64,000 nucleotides of DNA from Pseudomonadota bacterium (GTDB lineage: Bacteria > Pseudomonadota > Alphaproteobacteria > Rhizobiales > Phreatobacteraceae), in the NCBI GenBank assembly GCA_020161695.1, contig JAIUOO010000015.1, forward strand, positions 1 through 64,000. Reading direction: 5' to 3'. Made by a program: the position numbers and the translations under genes. Each line of letters begins with the position of its first letter. Position 1 is the stretch's first letter. Under the pieces are notes generated by a model. The model was not told the DNA's origin. It saw nothing but the letters and a program-made list of their open reading frames with translations, and ran no database searches. This document shows, in pieces, positions 25,774 through 34,604 of this stretch.

Positions 25774-27830
25774 ACTGTGCTGGTGAGGCCGCCGCTCGAA
25801 TTGAAGTATTGCGTGGACGAGCTCCACGCGTGTGCGTTCGACACGTCGTATGTGGTAATGTAGCTACGCCCATCGTCATAGCGGGCTGTACGGGTGGTCA
25901 GCTGCCAACTAGTGTTGAATCGATCCGTGTAATCTAGCCAGGACTGCCCCCCAACGTCGTAAAAAGTCGCGTAGCCAGACCCGTCATCGTAGTGAGCGGT
26001 ACGATTGAAAAGAAGGCCTGCAGGATTTCTGTTGTCGGTGTAATCGGTCCAGCTTTGTCCGGTTACGTCATAGAATGTTGAATATCCTGAACCATCGTCG
26101 AAGTATGCTGTCCTATTATAGAATACACCAGACGTATTAAAATAATCAGTATATTGTAGCCAATCTTGCGATTGCATATCGTAAAATGTCGAATAACTCG
26201 ATCCGTCATCGTATTTTGTCGTTCTATTGTAGATTTTATTTAGCGAATTATAATAATCGATATAATCAGTCCAGTCTAACCCTGACTGATCGAAGACCCG
26301 CTCGTAGCGCGTGCCGTCGTCGAAATTGACGTTGTAGTTCGTCGTCGCGCCGCTGGAGTTACGGGTCTCGGACGAATAGGTCCAAGCATTGGCGTTGGTC
26401 GGGTCCCAAGTCTCGATGATGTCGCGGCCGTCGTCCATGTCAGTGATGCGCGACACCAACTGCCAGCCGGCATTGTAGGTCTCGGTGATCAGTGAGAACA
26501 GGCTGCCACCGGAATCGGTGGTCTCCACGGTGGCGGTCTCAAAGCCGTGCCCGGTCAGCGAGAAGTAGGTCGGCGCGGATCCCGCGTTGGTGCCGGCGAG
26601 CCGGACGAGCAGCGTGTCGGCGCCGGCGCCGCCCAGCACGTTGGTGAGGTTGTCGGAAGCGTCGAAGACGATAGTGTCGCTGCCCTCGCCACCGAACAGT
26701 TGGTCGACGCCGCGGCCGCCATCGAGATAATCGTCGCCTCCACCGCCCAGCAGCATGTCATTGCCGCCATTGCCGGTCAGCACGTTGTTCGCGGCATTGC
26801 CCGTGATCGTGTCGTTGCCCGAACCGCCGATCGCGTTCTCGATCAGCGACCGCACGTCGCCATTGTATTGCAGCGCGTTGAAAACATTGGCGCGGGCATA
26901 ATTGCCGCCGCCGAGATAGGCGATCTGCGTCTGCGACAGGGTCGACCAGCCACCGGGCGTCAGGTCGATCGACAGGTTGGTCGTATAGTTCGAGAAATCG
27001 TAGGTATCGACGCCGCCGCCATCCCACAGCGTCAGGAAGATGCGGTTTCCGCCAGGCGCGCCCTGGCCGACGCCGTTGATGAACATCTCGCCGGTCGACG
27101 ACGAGAACGTATAGACGCTGTTGCCGGCATTGGTGGTGAAATCGGCGCCATACATCGCCTGCAGCGCTGCGATGTCGTACATCATGAACGACTGGGCATA
27201 ACCCCAAATTTCATTGGTGTAACCGGTCAGCGGCGCATCGATATAGCCTCGATAGGTCATGATCGAGAATTCCATCGAATCCCGATCAGCCGTGAGCGCG
27301 TGGCTCGCCACCCCATCGGTCTCGTGGCCGTGCTTCAGCCCCATCGAGTGGCCGAGTTCGTGCCACATCGTGTGCCAGCCGTAGTTGCCCTTGACCGGAT
27401 TGCTGTTGCCACCGTTGATTCCGAGCCAGACATCACCGCCGACCTGACTGGAATGCGGATAGTAGGCAAAGGCGGTGGAGGGGTTGCTCGAGCGCGCGAT
27501 CGTGATGTCAACCTGCGGCGTCCAGGCCCCGGTGATGAGGCTGGCGCTGGTTTCGCTGAACGACAGATCGGTGAAGCTGGACAGGGCGGCGAAAGCCGCC
27601 TTGGCGGCGGTCTGCTGGGCCGCCGTCGCCAGCGCGAAACCCTGAAGCGCGCTCTGATTGCCGTAGCCCGCACCGAAATAGGCCACCGTGTCGGGAAACA
27701 TGAAGGTCAGCGAGAGAGCATTCCATTTCGCGCCGCTCAGCATCGCATCGACATTGTAGATGCCGGTCGCGCCTTGCGTCGTGCTGCCGGCCTCCTGGGC
27801 CACGGGCATGTCTGAATCAGCAATGGACAT
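25758..27830 (-). CDS. Serralysin-type RTX metalloprotease (M10) with C-terminal repeat array
   Basis: A 690-residue protein. The zinc motif HELGHSMGLKH lies near residue 155 and the Met-turn is in EFSIMTYRGY. A peptidase M10 C-terminal region follows, then calcium-binding RTX nonapeptides (GGSGNDTI, GGNDML, GGGGDDYL, GGEGSDTI) at about 333-380. From about residue 450 there are some six copies of a 37-residue repeat. The protein lacks a Sec signal, as expected for type I secretion; no T1SS genes are in this window. I chose the second of two close ATGs (27830) because GGGAGA lies 6 bases before it. Serralysins are secreted proteases; here it sits inside a polysaccharide locus and could act on surface proteins or the matrix. 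Confidence 0.9.
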   Translation of the reverse strand: MSIADSDMPVAQEAGSTTQGATGIYNVDAMLSGAKWNALSLTFMFPDTVAYFGAGYGNQSALQGFALATAAQQTAAKAAFAALSSFTDLSFSETSASLITGAWTPQVDITIARSSNPSTAFAYYPHSSQVGGDVWLGINGGNSNPVKGNYGWHTMWHELGHSMGLKHGHETDGVASHALTADRDSMEFSIMTYRGYIDAPLTGYTNEIWGYAQSFMMYDIAALQAMYGADFTTNAGNSVYTFSSSTGEMFINGVGQGAPGGNRIFLTLWDGGGVDTYDFSNYTTNLSIDLTPGGWSTLSQTQIAYLGGGNYARANVFNALQYNGDVRSLIENAIGGSGNDTITGNAANNVLTGNGGNDMLLGGGGDDYLDGGRGVDQLFGGEGSDTIVFDASDNLTNVLGGAGADTLLVRLAGTNAGSAPTYFSLTGHGFETATVETTDSGGSLFSLITETYNAGWQLVSRITDMDDGRDIIETWDPTNANAWTYSSETRNSSGATTNYNVNFDDGTRYERVFDQSGLDWTDYIDYYNSLNKIYNRTTKYDDGSSYSTFYDMQSQDWLQYTDYFNTSGVFYNRTAYFDDGSGYSTFYDVTGQSWTDYTDNRNPAGLLFNRTAHYDDGSGYATFYDVGGQSWLDYTDRFNTSWQLTTRTARYDDGRSYITTYDVSNAHAWSSSTQYFNSSGGLTSTVYVPD
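25785..26480 (-). repeat. Tandem 37-residue coding repeats in the metalloprotease tail
   Basis: Each unit follows the pattern NRTxxYDDGSxYxTFYD, then QxWxxYTDxxN. Copies are read from about 26480 down to 25790; the four in the middle are most alike. At DNA level the copies have diverged, and those at about 26080-26290 are visibly AT-rich while the flanking ones are not. The repeats come after the RTX block and do not look like calcium-binding nonapeptides. They may form a beta-solenoid or a ligand-binding array. Confidence 0.8.
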
Positions 27831-27836
27831 GGTCAT

Positions 27837-27842
27837 TCTCCC
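27837..27842 (-). promoter_or_regulatory. Ribosome binding site deciding the metalloprotease start
   Basis: GGGAGA directly abuts the ATG at 27836 but stands 6 bases from the ATG at 27830. Normal spacing therefore points to the second ATG. Confidence 0.6.
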
Positions 27843-27976
27843 GCCGGCCGGAGAGGAAATTCGGCCCGAAACGAATCGGCTATGTGGCCATAATGCCCCA
27901 GTCATCCTCAGGATTGATGAAGACTTTCTTTGCTCCGTCCCGCCACGAAAGTGCTGCGGTTCGCGCTCATGCTGGC

Positions 27977-28315
27977 ATGATGGCTTCCGTGCAGCAGAAC
28001 CCGCATCGACCGGTATCCGGCGCGTCGCCGCGCGCCGCGCTTCGCCGTCGCGGTTTTCTCGGCAGCCTCGCCGCCCTATTGGTGGTTGCCCCCGGCCCGT
28101 CACGCGAGGTCAATGCCATGTCCGATCGCCCCGTTGCTCCCGACCGGGACAATCCGCCCCGCGCCCGCGACGGCAACATCGCCATCCGCGAGGAGTTCGA
28201 CGCGGCGGTGGCGACGGGCACCGTCGCGGCGCTGGCGCTGTTCATCGCCCGCCATCCAGGGCATCCGCTGGCGGTCGAGGCGGAGACGCGCAGGCAGGCG
28301 TTCGAGCGCCGTTAG
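27977..28315 (+). CDS. Small exported hypothetical protein
   Basis: About 112 residues from the ATG at 27977 (an ATG at 27980 is equally possible). A twin-arginine-like leader, RRRGFLGSLAALLVVAPG, suggests Tat export. The C-terminal part (REEFDAAVATGTVAALALFIARHPGHPLAVEAETRR) resembles the short helical repeat seen in alphaproteobacterial proteins that mention a residue-by-residue array of helical hairpins. It is divergent from the metalloprotease gene. I cannot name a function. Confidence 0.55.
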   Translation: MMASVQQNPHRPVSGASPRAALRRRGFLGSLAALLVVAPGPSREVNAMSDRPVAPDRDNPPRARDGNIAIREEFDAAVATGTVAALALFIARHPGHPLAVEAETRRQAFERR

Positions 28316-28472
28316 ATGACCCGCGCCAACCCGCCACGGTAACCGACGGAAAGACAAAGTGATTTAAGCCCCGGGGCCGAACTGCCTATGGGTTCGCCCG
28401 ACATTTTCCGCCGGCCCGCCGATGATTCGCGGCGCCGCCCTCTCCGGTTTCAGCCGAAAGCAGACCCGCCCG

Positions 28473-29621
28473 ATGACTCAGTCCGCTCCCCTCGCCCCGA
28501 CCCCGTTCATCGACCTCGGCGCCCAGCGCCGCCGGATCGGCGCGGCCATGGACGAGGCGGTGCTGCGCGTGGTCGACCACGGCGCCTATGTCATGGGGCC
28601 CGAAGTGCCGGCGCTGGAAAAGGCCCTCGGCGCGTTCTGCGGCGCGACGCATGTCGTCACCTGCGCCAGCGGTACCGACGCGCTGCTGTTGATCCTCATG
28701 GCCAAGGGCGTCAAGGCGGGCGATGCCGTGTTCTGCCCGGCCTTCACTTTCGCCGCGACGGCCTCGGTCATCGTCCGGCTGGGCGCGACGCCGGTCTTCT
28801 TCGACGTCCTTGCCGACACGTTCAACACCGACCCGCGCTCGCTCGAACTCGCCATCGCCAAGGCCCGCGAACTCGGCCTGAAGCCCGTCGGCGTCATTCC
28901 GGTCGACCTGTTCGGCCAGGCGGCTGACTACGACGCCATCGAACCGCTCGCCGCTGCCAACGGCCTGTGGGTGCTCTCGGACGCCGCGCAGTCGTTCGGC
29001 GGCAGCTACAAGGACCGCAAGATCGGCACGATCGGCATGGCAACCGCCACGTCGTTCTTTCCGGCCAAGCCCCTCGGCTGCTACGGCGACGGCGGCGCGA
29101 TCTTCACGGAGGACGCGGAACTGGCGGCGGTGCTGCGCTCGCTGCGCATCCACGGCCAGAACGTCGAGGACAAGTACGACAACCAGCGCGTCGGCCTCAC
29201 GGGGCGGCTCGACACGATCCAGGCAGCGGTGCTGCTGGAGAAGCTGAAGATCTTCGAGGACGAGATCGCCGCGCGCAACCGCATCGCGGCGCGCTACAAC
29301 GAGGCGCTGGGCGACCTCGTCGACGTGCCGGTGGTTGAAGACGGGCTCGTCTCCGCCTGGGCGCAGTACACGATCCTGCTGCGCGGCCGCGACCGCGCCG
29401 ACTTCGCCAACCGCCTGAAGGCCAAGGGCATTCCGACCGCCATCTATTACCCGCGCCCGCTGAACCGGCAAACCGCCTATCGGGACTATCCGATCGCCGG
29501 CAACGGCTTGCCGGTTTCCGACCGCCTCGCCGAGGAGGTCATCAGCCTGCCGATGCACCCCTATATCGACGAGGCGCTGCAGGACCGGATCATCGACAGC
29601 GTGCGCGCGAGCCTTGTCTGA
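28473..29621 (+). CDS. DegT/DnrJ/EryC1/StrS-family sugar aminotransferase
   Basis: A 382-residue PLP enzyme. N-terminal FIDLGAQRRRIG and YVMGPEVPALEKAL, then SGTDALLL, FDVLADTFNTDP, GVIPVDLFGQ and the PLP-lysine region SFFPAKPLGCYGDGG (Lys near 199). The layout resembles WbpE, which aminates the 3-keto position of a UDP-GlcNAc uronate, but enzymes acting on 4-keto sugars share the same features. The start ATG was chosen because it directly precedes the conserved FIDL region. It is followed on the same strand by the lipid-carrier transferase and epimerase, so it probably supplies an amino sugar used early in chain assembly. Confidence 0.88.
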   Translation: MTQSAPLAPTPFIDLGAQRRRIGAAMDEAVLRVVDHGAYVMGPEVPALEKALGAFCGATHVVTCASGTDALLLILMAKGVKAGDAVFCPAFTFAATASVIVRLGATPVFFDVLADTFNTDPRSLELAIAKARELGLKPVGVIPVDLFGQAADYDAIEPLAAANGLWVLSDAAQSFGGSYKDRKIGTIGMATATSFFPAKPLGCYGDGGAIFTEDAELAAVLRSLRIHGQNVEDKYDNQRVGLTGRLDTIQAAVLLEKLKIFEDEIAARNRIAARYNEALGDLVDVPVVEDGLVSAWAQYTILLRGRDRADFANRLKAKGIPTAIYYPRPLNRQTAYRDYPIAGNGLPVSDRLAEEVISLPMHPYIDEALQDRIIDSVRASLV

Positions 29622-29763
29622 GCCGGCAGGGCTTGCCGCTGCGGTGGCGGGCGGCTAGTGCGGGTCGGTCTGGCCTGAAACCGGGAGCGCGGTCATCCCC
29701 GCTTCGTCCGCTATTGCCATCGCCCTTGTCGCGGCCGTTGTCGCCTGGGGCCTGATCGGGCGG

Positions 29764-30699
29764 ATGCTGCCCTGGCTCGGCCGGGTCGCGGCGGCCATGC
29801 CCAATGCCCGCTCCTCCCATGTCGTGCCCACCCCGCAGGGCGGCGGCATCGCCATGGTCGTGGCGATCCTGACGACGGGCCTCCCCGCGCTCCATCTCGC
29901 CGGGGTCCTGACCCTCGCTTCGCTCGCCTGCTGCGCCGGGCTCGCCGCCCTTTGCGCGCTGGGCTTTGCCGATGATCGCCGCCCGCTCGGCTGGCGCTCG
30001 AAACTGGCGGCGCAGGCGCTGGCGGCGGTCGCCGTCGCGGGCGTCATGCCGCCCGGTGCCTTCGCGCCGCTCCCCGCCCCCGTCGCGCTGGTCCTGTCGG
30101 CCGCCGTCCTGCTGGTGACGGTGAACCTCGTCAATTTCATCGACGGCATCGACGAGATCACCGTCGCCCATGCCGCGCCGGCCCTCGCCGCCGCCACTCT
30201 TGCCGCCACGGTCGGGGGAGTGGCGCTGGCGGCGGGGCCGCTCGCCGCGGCCGGCCTCGGCGCGAGCCTCGGCTTCTGGGCGTGGAACCGGCATCCCGCC
30301 AGGGTCTTTCTCGGCGATTCCGGCAGCCTTCCGCTCGGCCTGCTGCTCGGCTGGCTGGCGCTGGCCCTTGCGGCGGCAGGCCACCCGGCCGCCGCCGTGC
30401 TGATCCTGCTCTATCCGCTCGCCGATGGCGGCCTGACGCTCGTTCGCCGCCTGATGCGCGGCGAGCACCTCGCCCGGCCTCACCGCGACCATGCCTACCA
30501 GCGGGCTGTCGATACCGGCGTGCCCATGCGGCGGGTAGCCATGACGGTCGGCCTGATCTCGGCGGGCAATGCCCTGCTGGCGCTGGCGACGGTCCTCTGG
30601 GCCAGCCGCGCGGTCGGCATCGGTGCGCTGACCCTGGGGCTTGTGTGGACGCTCGTCCCGATCCTCGCCTGGCTGCGGCGCGGCGGGAGGCGGCGGTGA
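29764..30699 (+). CDS. Undecaprenyl-phosphate sugar-1-phosphate transferase (WecA/MraY/WbpL type)
   Basis: A multi-pass enzyme with family signatures: GFADDRRPLGW, VNFIDGIDEIT, FLGDSGSLPLGLLLG and a late PHRDHAYQRAV. It starts chain assembly by loading a sugar phosphate onto undecaprenyl phosphate. The start is problematic. The first ATG (29764) falls inside what should be the first membrane helix. The same frame is open back to a stop at 29656 but offers only rare starts such as ATT at 29713 or CTG at 29752. The real protein is probably about 17 residues longer. It overlaps the epimerase start (GTGA at 30696-30699). Confidence 0.85.
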   Translation: MLPWLGRVAAAMPNARSSHVVPTPQGGGIAMVVAILTTGLPALHLAGVLTLASLACCAGLAALCALGFADDRRPLGWRSKLAAQALAAVAVAGVMPPGAFAPLPAPVALVLSAAVLLVTVNLVNFIDGIDEITVAHAAPALAAATLAATVGGVALAAGPLAAAGLGASLGFWAWNRHPARVFLGDSGSLPLGLLLGWLALALAAAGHPAAAVLILLYPLADGGLTLVRRLMRGEHLARPHRDHAYQRAVDTGVPMRRVAMTVGLISAGNALLALATVLWASRAVGIGALTLGLVWTLVPILAWLRRGGRRR

Positions 30700-31610
30700 A
30701 CGTGCTCGTGACGGGCGCCAGCGGCTTCGTCGGCGCTGCGGTGGTTCGGTATCTCGCCGCCGCCGGGCATCAGGTCCGCGCCGCAGCCCGCGATACCCAG
30801 CGGCTGGCCGTGGGCGGCTCTGTGGAAGCAGTGCGGCTGCCGGACATGGCCGAAGCCTTCGATGCCGGCGCGCTCGTCGCAGGCGTCGACGCGGTGGTCC
30901 ACGCGGCGGGCCTCGCCCACCAGCCCCGCGGCCACGACGAGCCCGCGCTGATGCGCGTCAATGCGCAGGCGGCCGGCGAACTGGCACGCGCCGCCGCCGC
31001 AGCGGGCGCGCGGACCTTCATCCTGATCTCGTCGATCCGCGCGATATCCGGGCCGTCATCGGCCACGCCGCTGGCCGAGGACGCCCTCGCCGCGCCGAGC
31101 GACGCCTATGGCCGCTCGAAACTGGCCGGCGAACGGGCCGTCCGCGCGGCCTTTCCCGAGGCGATCATCCTGCGCCCGCCGGCGGTGCATGGCGCGGGAG
31201 CGCACGGCAATCTCCGGCGGCTCGCCGCCCTTGCGAGATCCGGCCTGCCGCTGCCGCTCCGCGGCCTTGCGGGCCGCCACTCCCTCGTCTCCGACGTCAA
31301 TCTTGCCTCAGCTGTCGCGCATCTCGTCGCCGACAAGGGTGCCGCCGGCGGCACGTTTCACGTCGATGACGGCATGCCGCTGAGCCTTGCCGACATCGTC
31401 GGCGCCATGCGCGTGGCGCTCGGCCGCGATCCCCGGATCGGCGCCGCGCCACGCCTGTTGCAGGCCGCGCTGGTCGGCGCGCGCGCGGCCCAGATTCGCG
31501 ATGGCCTGTCGGTGACCTCCGACCGGCTGCGGGCGAGAGGCTGGGTGCCGCCGGAAACCTCCGCTGCGGGCCTCGCCCGCCTCGCCCGGAAGCAGGTTCC
31601 GGGCTCCTAG
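30696..31610 (+). CDS. NAD-dependent sugar epimerase/dehydratase (extended SDR)
   Basis: A 304-residue protein from a GTG start with GGGAGG upstream, coupled to the transferase by GTGA. It has the Rossmann motif VTGASGFVGAAVV, the catalytic YGRSK and LRPPAVHGAGAHGN. Family members reduce or epimerise the 4-position of UDP-sugars such as UDP-QuiNAc, UDP-FucNAc or UDP-GlcNAc, and are often encoded beside a WbpL/WecA-type transferase that uses their product. That pairing suggests it makes the initiating sugar here. Confidence 0.88.
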   Translation: MNVLVTGASGFVGAAVVRYLAAAGHQVRAAARDTQRLAVGGSVEAVRLPDMAEAFDAGALVAGVDAVVHAAGLAHQPRGHDEPALMRVNAQAAGELARAAAAAGARTFILISSIRAISGPSSATPLAEDALAAPSDAYGRSKLAGERAVRAAFPEAIILRPPAVHGAGAHGNLRRLAALARSGLPLPLRGLAGRHSLVSDVNLASAVAHLVADKGAAGGTFHVDDGMPLSLADIVGAMRVALGRDPRIGAAPRLLQAALVGARAAQIRDGLSVTSDRLRARGWVPPETSAAGLARLARKQVPGS

Positions 31611-31688
31611 ACCCTGAGCCGTGGCCGCGCGCAGGCGCGAGTAGCGGACGATGCCACTGACTGACCGCAACTTCCGTTAGGTCGGAAT

Positions 31689-33125
31689 CTAGACCCGCTT
31701 GTAGTCGTCCTCGGAGCGGACGATGTCGTCCTCGCCGAGATAGCTGCCGGACTGCACCTCGATCAGCTCAAGCTGGATCTTGCCCTCGTTGGTGAGGCGG
31801 TGCCAGGCGCCGAGCGGGATATAGGCGCTCTCGTTCTCGCGCACGATCGTCGCCTTGCCATCGACCTCGACGGTCGCGGTTCCCTTCACGACGATCCAGT
31901 GTTCGGCGCGGTGGAAGTGCTTCTGCAGCGACAGGCGCGCGCCCGGCTTGACCACGATGCGCTTCACCTGGAAGCGCTCGCCCCGATCGACGCTCTCGTA
32001 GGAGCCCCAGGGGCGCAGCACCTGCCGGTGCTCGTCGGCGAGGCGGCGGGTCTCGGGCAGGCTGCGGAGATCGGCGACGAGGCCCTTCAGCTCGGCCGCG
32101 ACCGAACGCTTGGCCACAAGGACGGCATCCTTGGTGGCGACCACCGCGACATCGTCGAGGCCGATCACGGCGGTATGGATGTCGTCGCTCGCGACATAGG
32201 AGTTGCGGGTGCCGGACAGCGACACGGCGCCGCGCACGGCATTGCCCGCCTCATCCTTGTCCGCCATGTCCCAGAGCGCTTCCCAGGAGCCGAGGTCCGA
32301 CCAGGCATAGTCGGCCTCGATGACCGCGGCGCGGTCCGTACGCTCCATGACGGCATAGTCGACGGATTTCGCCGGCGATGCCGCGAAGGCCTCGCGGTCG
32401 ATCCGCTCGAAGGTGACGTTGCCGGCCTTGTCCACCGCGATGGAGCCCGCGACGGCCTTGGCGGCGGCTGCGATCGCCGGCTCGAAGCGGGCGAGTTCGG
32501 CGAGAAACACGTCGGCGCGGAAAAGGAAGTTGCCGGAATTCCAGAGATAGCCCTCGGCTACGAAGCCCCTGGCGCGGTCCTCGTCCGGCTTCTCGACGAA
32601 GGCGGCGACCATGCGCACGCGCCCGTCCATCATGTCGCCCGGCCGGATATAGCCGTAGCCGGTGGCGGGATGGGTCGGCTTGATGCCGAAGGTGACGAGA
32701 GCGCCGGCCTCTGCGGCGGCAAGGCCGGCCTGCGCGGTCGCAGCGAAGGCGGCGGCATCGGAGACGAGGTGGTCGGCGGCAAGCACCAGCATCACCGCGT
32801 CCGGATCGGCCCGGACGATCAGTTCGGCGGCAACCGCGATGGCGGGCCCGGAATCGCGGCGCATCGGCTCGAGGACAATCCGGCCGGCCGTGCCCGAGCG
32901 CGCGAGCTGGTCCGCGACGAGGAAGCGGAAATCCTCGCCGGTCACCACCACCGGATCGGCGAAGACCAGGGGATCGGCGACGCGCCGGAGCGTCTCCTCG
33001 AAGGTCGAGCGCTCGCCGAGCAGCGGCAGGAACTGTTTCGGATAGGCCTCGCGCGAGGCGGGCCAGAGCCTCGTTCCGGCGCCGCCTGACAGGATCACAG
33101 GGACGATCCGCGACTTCTCGGCCAT
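31689..33125 (-). CDS. manC: Mannose-1-phosphate guanylyltransferase / mannose-6-phosphate isomerase
   Basis: A 478-residue two-domain enzyme. The N-terminal nucleotidyltransferase has PVILSGGAGTRLWPASRE and YPKQFLPLL, later FVEKPDED and WNSGNFLF. The C-terminal cupin isomerase domain has RPWGSYE, KPGARLSLQKHFHRAEHWIVV and YIPLGAWHRL. The start is ATG 33125, not the in-frame ATG at 33167. It supplies GDP-mannose for mannose, rhamnose, fucose or perosamine units. It lies downstream of the O-antigen ligase gene on the same strand, 118 bases away, and converges with the epimerase gene. Confidence 0.93.
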   Translation of the reverse strand: MAEKSRIVPVILSGGAGTRLWPASREAYPKQFLPLLGERSTFEETLRRVADPLVFADPVVVTGEDFRFLVADQLARSGTAGRIVLEPMRRDSGPAIAVAAELIVRADPDAVMLVLAADHLVSDAAAFAATAQAGLAAAEAGALVTFGIKPTHPATGYGYIRPGDMMDGRVRMVAAFVEKPDEDRARGFVAEGYLWNSGNFLFRADVFLAELARFEPAIAAAAKAVAGSIAVDKAGNVTFERIDREAFAASPAKSVDYAVMERTDRAAVIEADYAWSDLGSWEALWDMADKDEAGNAVRGAVSLSGTRNSYVASDDIHTAVIGLDDVAVVATKDAVLVAKRSVAAELKGLVADLRSLPETRRLADEHRQVLRPWGSYESVDRGERFQVKRIVVKPGARLSLQKHFHRAEHWIVVKGTATVEVDGKATIVRENESAYIPLGAWHRLTNEGKIQLELIEVQSGSYLGEDDIVRSEDDYKRV

Positions 33126-33243
33126 TGTAACCAAACCCTTCACGCTTCGTTCGGCATGCCTCGCCAAGCCCTAGCTCCTCGCAGTGCAGCGCGCCACAGA
33201 CTTCGCCCTGCATGGTCAACGGGAATGGTTGCCGGGGTCACAC

Positions 33244-34584
33244 TCAGCGGGCCGGCGGCACGCCGAGGAACGGCCGGCGGAAGGTCTTCAGACCGACGGC
33301 GGCCTGATGCGAGGCCACCAGAAGCACCAGATAGGCCGAGGCATAGACCGTATTGGTCTGGTCGTGGCTGAACAGCAGGTTGGTGAGGCCGAACAGGGCG
33401 TAGCTGCCCGACAGGATCACCGCGAAGGCGATGCGGTCGCGCTGGCGCTCGTCCGGCGGCGAGCCGAGGGCGATGATGACCGGAGCTGCCAGCATGAGGA
33501 GCAGGGCGAGAAGGCCGAGGAGGCCGCGCCCCACCGCCGTGGTCATGTATTCGTTGTGCAGGTGGCTGTAAGCCGGCAGGAGAAAGCCGGCGCGGGCCGC
33601 GCGCTCGCGCACCTCGTCCACCGAGTTCTGGCTGCCATAGCCCAGCAGCGGCCGGTCGAGGAAGGCGTCGAGCCCGTAGGTCCACAGGATCACGCGATGC
33701 GCCGTCGCCGGATCGCGGTGACGCGCCGGCTCAGCGGTCTCGATCCCCTGTCGAACCTGGGCGATCCGGTCGGGGATCTTGGCGAGCGTGCCGAACAGGC
33801 CGAGCGCCATCATGACCAGCCCGAGCGCCAGCAGGGCGCGCGCCGCGCGCCGGCGGATCAGCGGCCACAGATGCACGCCGACGACCACGACGATCAGCGG
33901 CAGGGCGAGCAGGGCGCCCCGCGTCTGCGACAGGAGGCAGCCGCCGATCCCCGACAGCGCCGCGAGGAAGGCGAAGGCGCGCATGCGCGGCGACAGCCGC
34001 GCGAAACCGACCATCGAGAGGCCGGCGGCGAGGATCGCCGTGTCGCCGAAGGGAATGGCGTTGGCCATGCCGGCGGTCGCCCGCGGATGACCCACGACGA
34101 AGACCTGAACCAGCGCATGGCCGAACGAGACGATGGCACCGGCGCGCAGGCCGTTGAGGAACAGGTCGAAGACGTCGACCTTCGGCGTCTGCACCAGCGC
34201 GCCGACCAGCATGGTCAGCGTCAGGTAGTGGAACGCCGTGCCGACATCGCGCCAGCCATCGACCTTGTCGGGGAAGAACAGCGGCGAGACGATGGTCACC
34301 GCGAAATAGCCGAGCGTCGCAAGGCAGCCGAAGGCGGTTGTCGGCGGCCAGACCCACGTGAGGCGCCGGCCGAGGAAGATCAGCCCGACATAGATGCAGG
34401 CGCCGAAATAGAAGAAGGTCGCGACGCTGCCGAAGGTCAGCGGCAGGAAGGCGAGCACCGGCAGATAGAGCCATGCGGCCCGGTTCGGATCGTCGATGGT
34501 CGCCAGCAGCCAGGCCCAGGCCGAGCCGAGCATCGAGCGGCTGGGGGGCGGGGCGTCAGGTGCCGGCAAGTCGGCGGCCGTCAT
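33244..34584 (-). CDS. O-antigen ligase / polymerase family membrane protein
   Basis: A 446-residue protein with ten or more hydrophobic segments and the signature periplasmic loop YSHLHNEYMTTAVGRG near residue 350, followed by GLLGLLALLLML. This fits the Wzy_C/WaaL family, which either ligates O-antigen to lipid A core or polymerises repeat units. The start is the ATG at 34584, 20 bases after the fabG-like stop; a longer in-frame extension overlaps that gene and is rejected. Because an ABC exporter is present (no Wzy needed for that route), I lean to ligase. Confidence 0.82.
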   Translation of the reverse strand: MTAADLPAPDAPPPSRSMLGSAWAWLLATIDDPNRAAWLYLPVLAFLPLTFGSVATFFYFGACIYVGLIFLGRRLTWVWPPTTAFGCLATLGYFAVTIVSPLFFPDKVDGWRDVGTAFHYLTLTMLVGALVQTPKVDVFDLFLNGLRAGAIVSFGHALVQVFVVGHPRATAGMANAIPFGDTAILAAGLSMVGFARLSPRMRAFAFLAALSGIGGCLLSQTRGALLALPLIVVVVGVHLWPLIRRRAARALLALGLVMMALGLFGTLAKIPDRIAQVRQGIETAEPARHRDPATAHRVILWTYGLDAFLDRPLLGYGSQNSVDEVRERAARAGFLLPAYSHLHNEYMTTAVGRGLLGLLALLLMLAAPVIIALGSPPDERQRDRIAFAVILSGSYALFGLTNLLFSHDQTNTVYASAYLVLLVASHQAAVGLKTFRRPFLGVPPAR

Positions 34585-34604
34585 GGCGTCCCGCAGTCTC
34601 CAAC

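Noticed and set aside
25785-26480. Possible CRISPR array from regular repeats
   Set aside because: The regularity is at protein level within an open reading frame; the DNA copies are diverged and there are no spacers.
25758-27830. Type I secretion system accompanying the metalloprotease
   Set aside because: No ABC exporter of HlyB type, HlyD or TolC gene is near; the only ABC exporter here is polysaccharide type.
28473-31610. Complete WbpA-B-D-E-I pathway for diacetamido uronate
   Set aside because: Only a DegT aminotransferase and general sugar enzymes are present; the acetyltransferase and specific dehydrogenase partners were not found.
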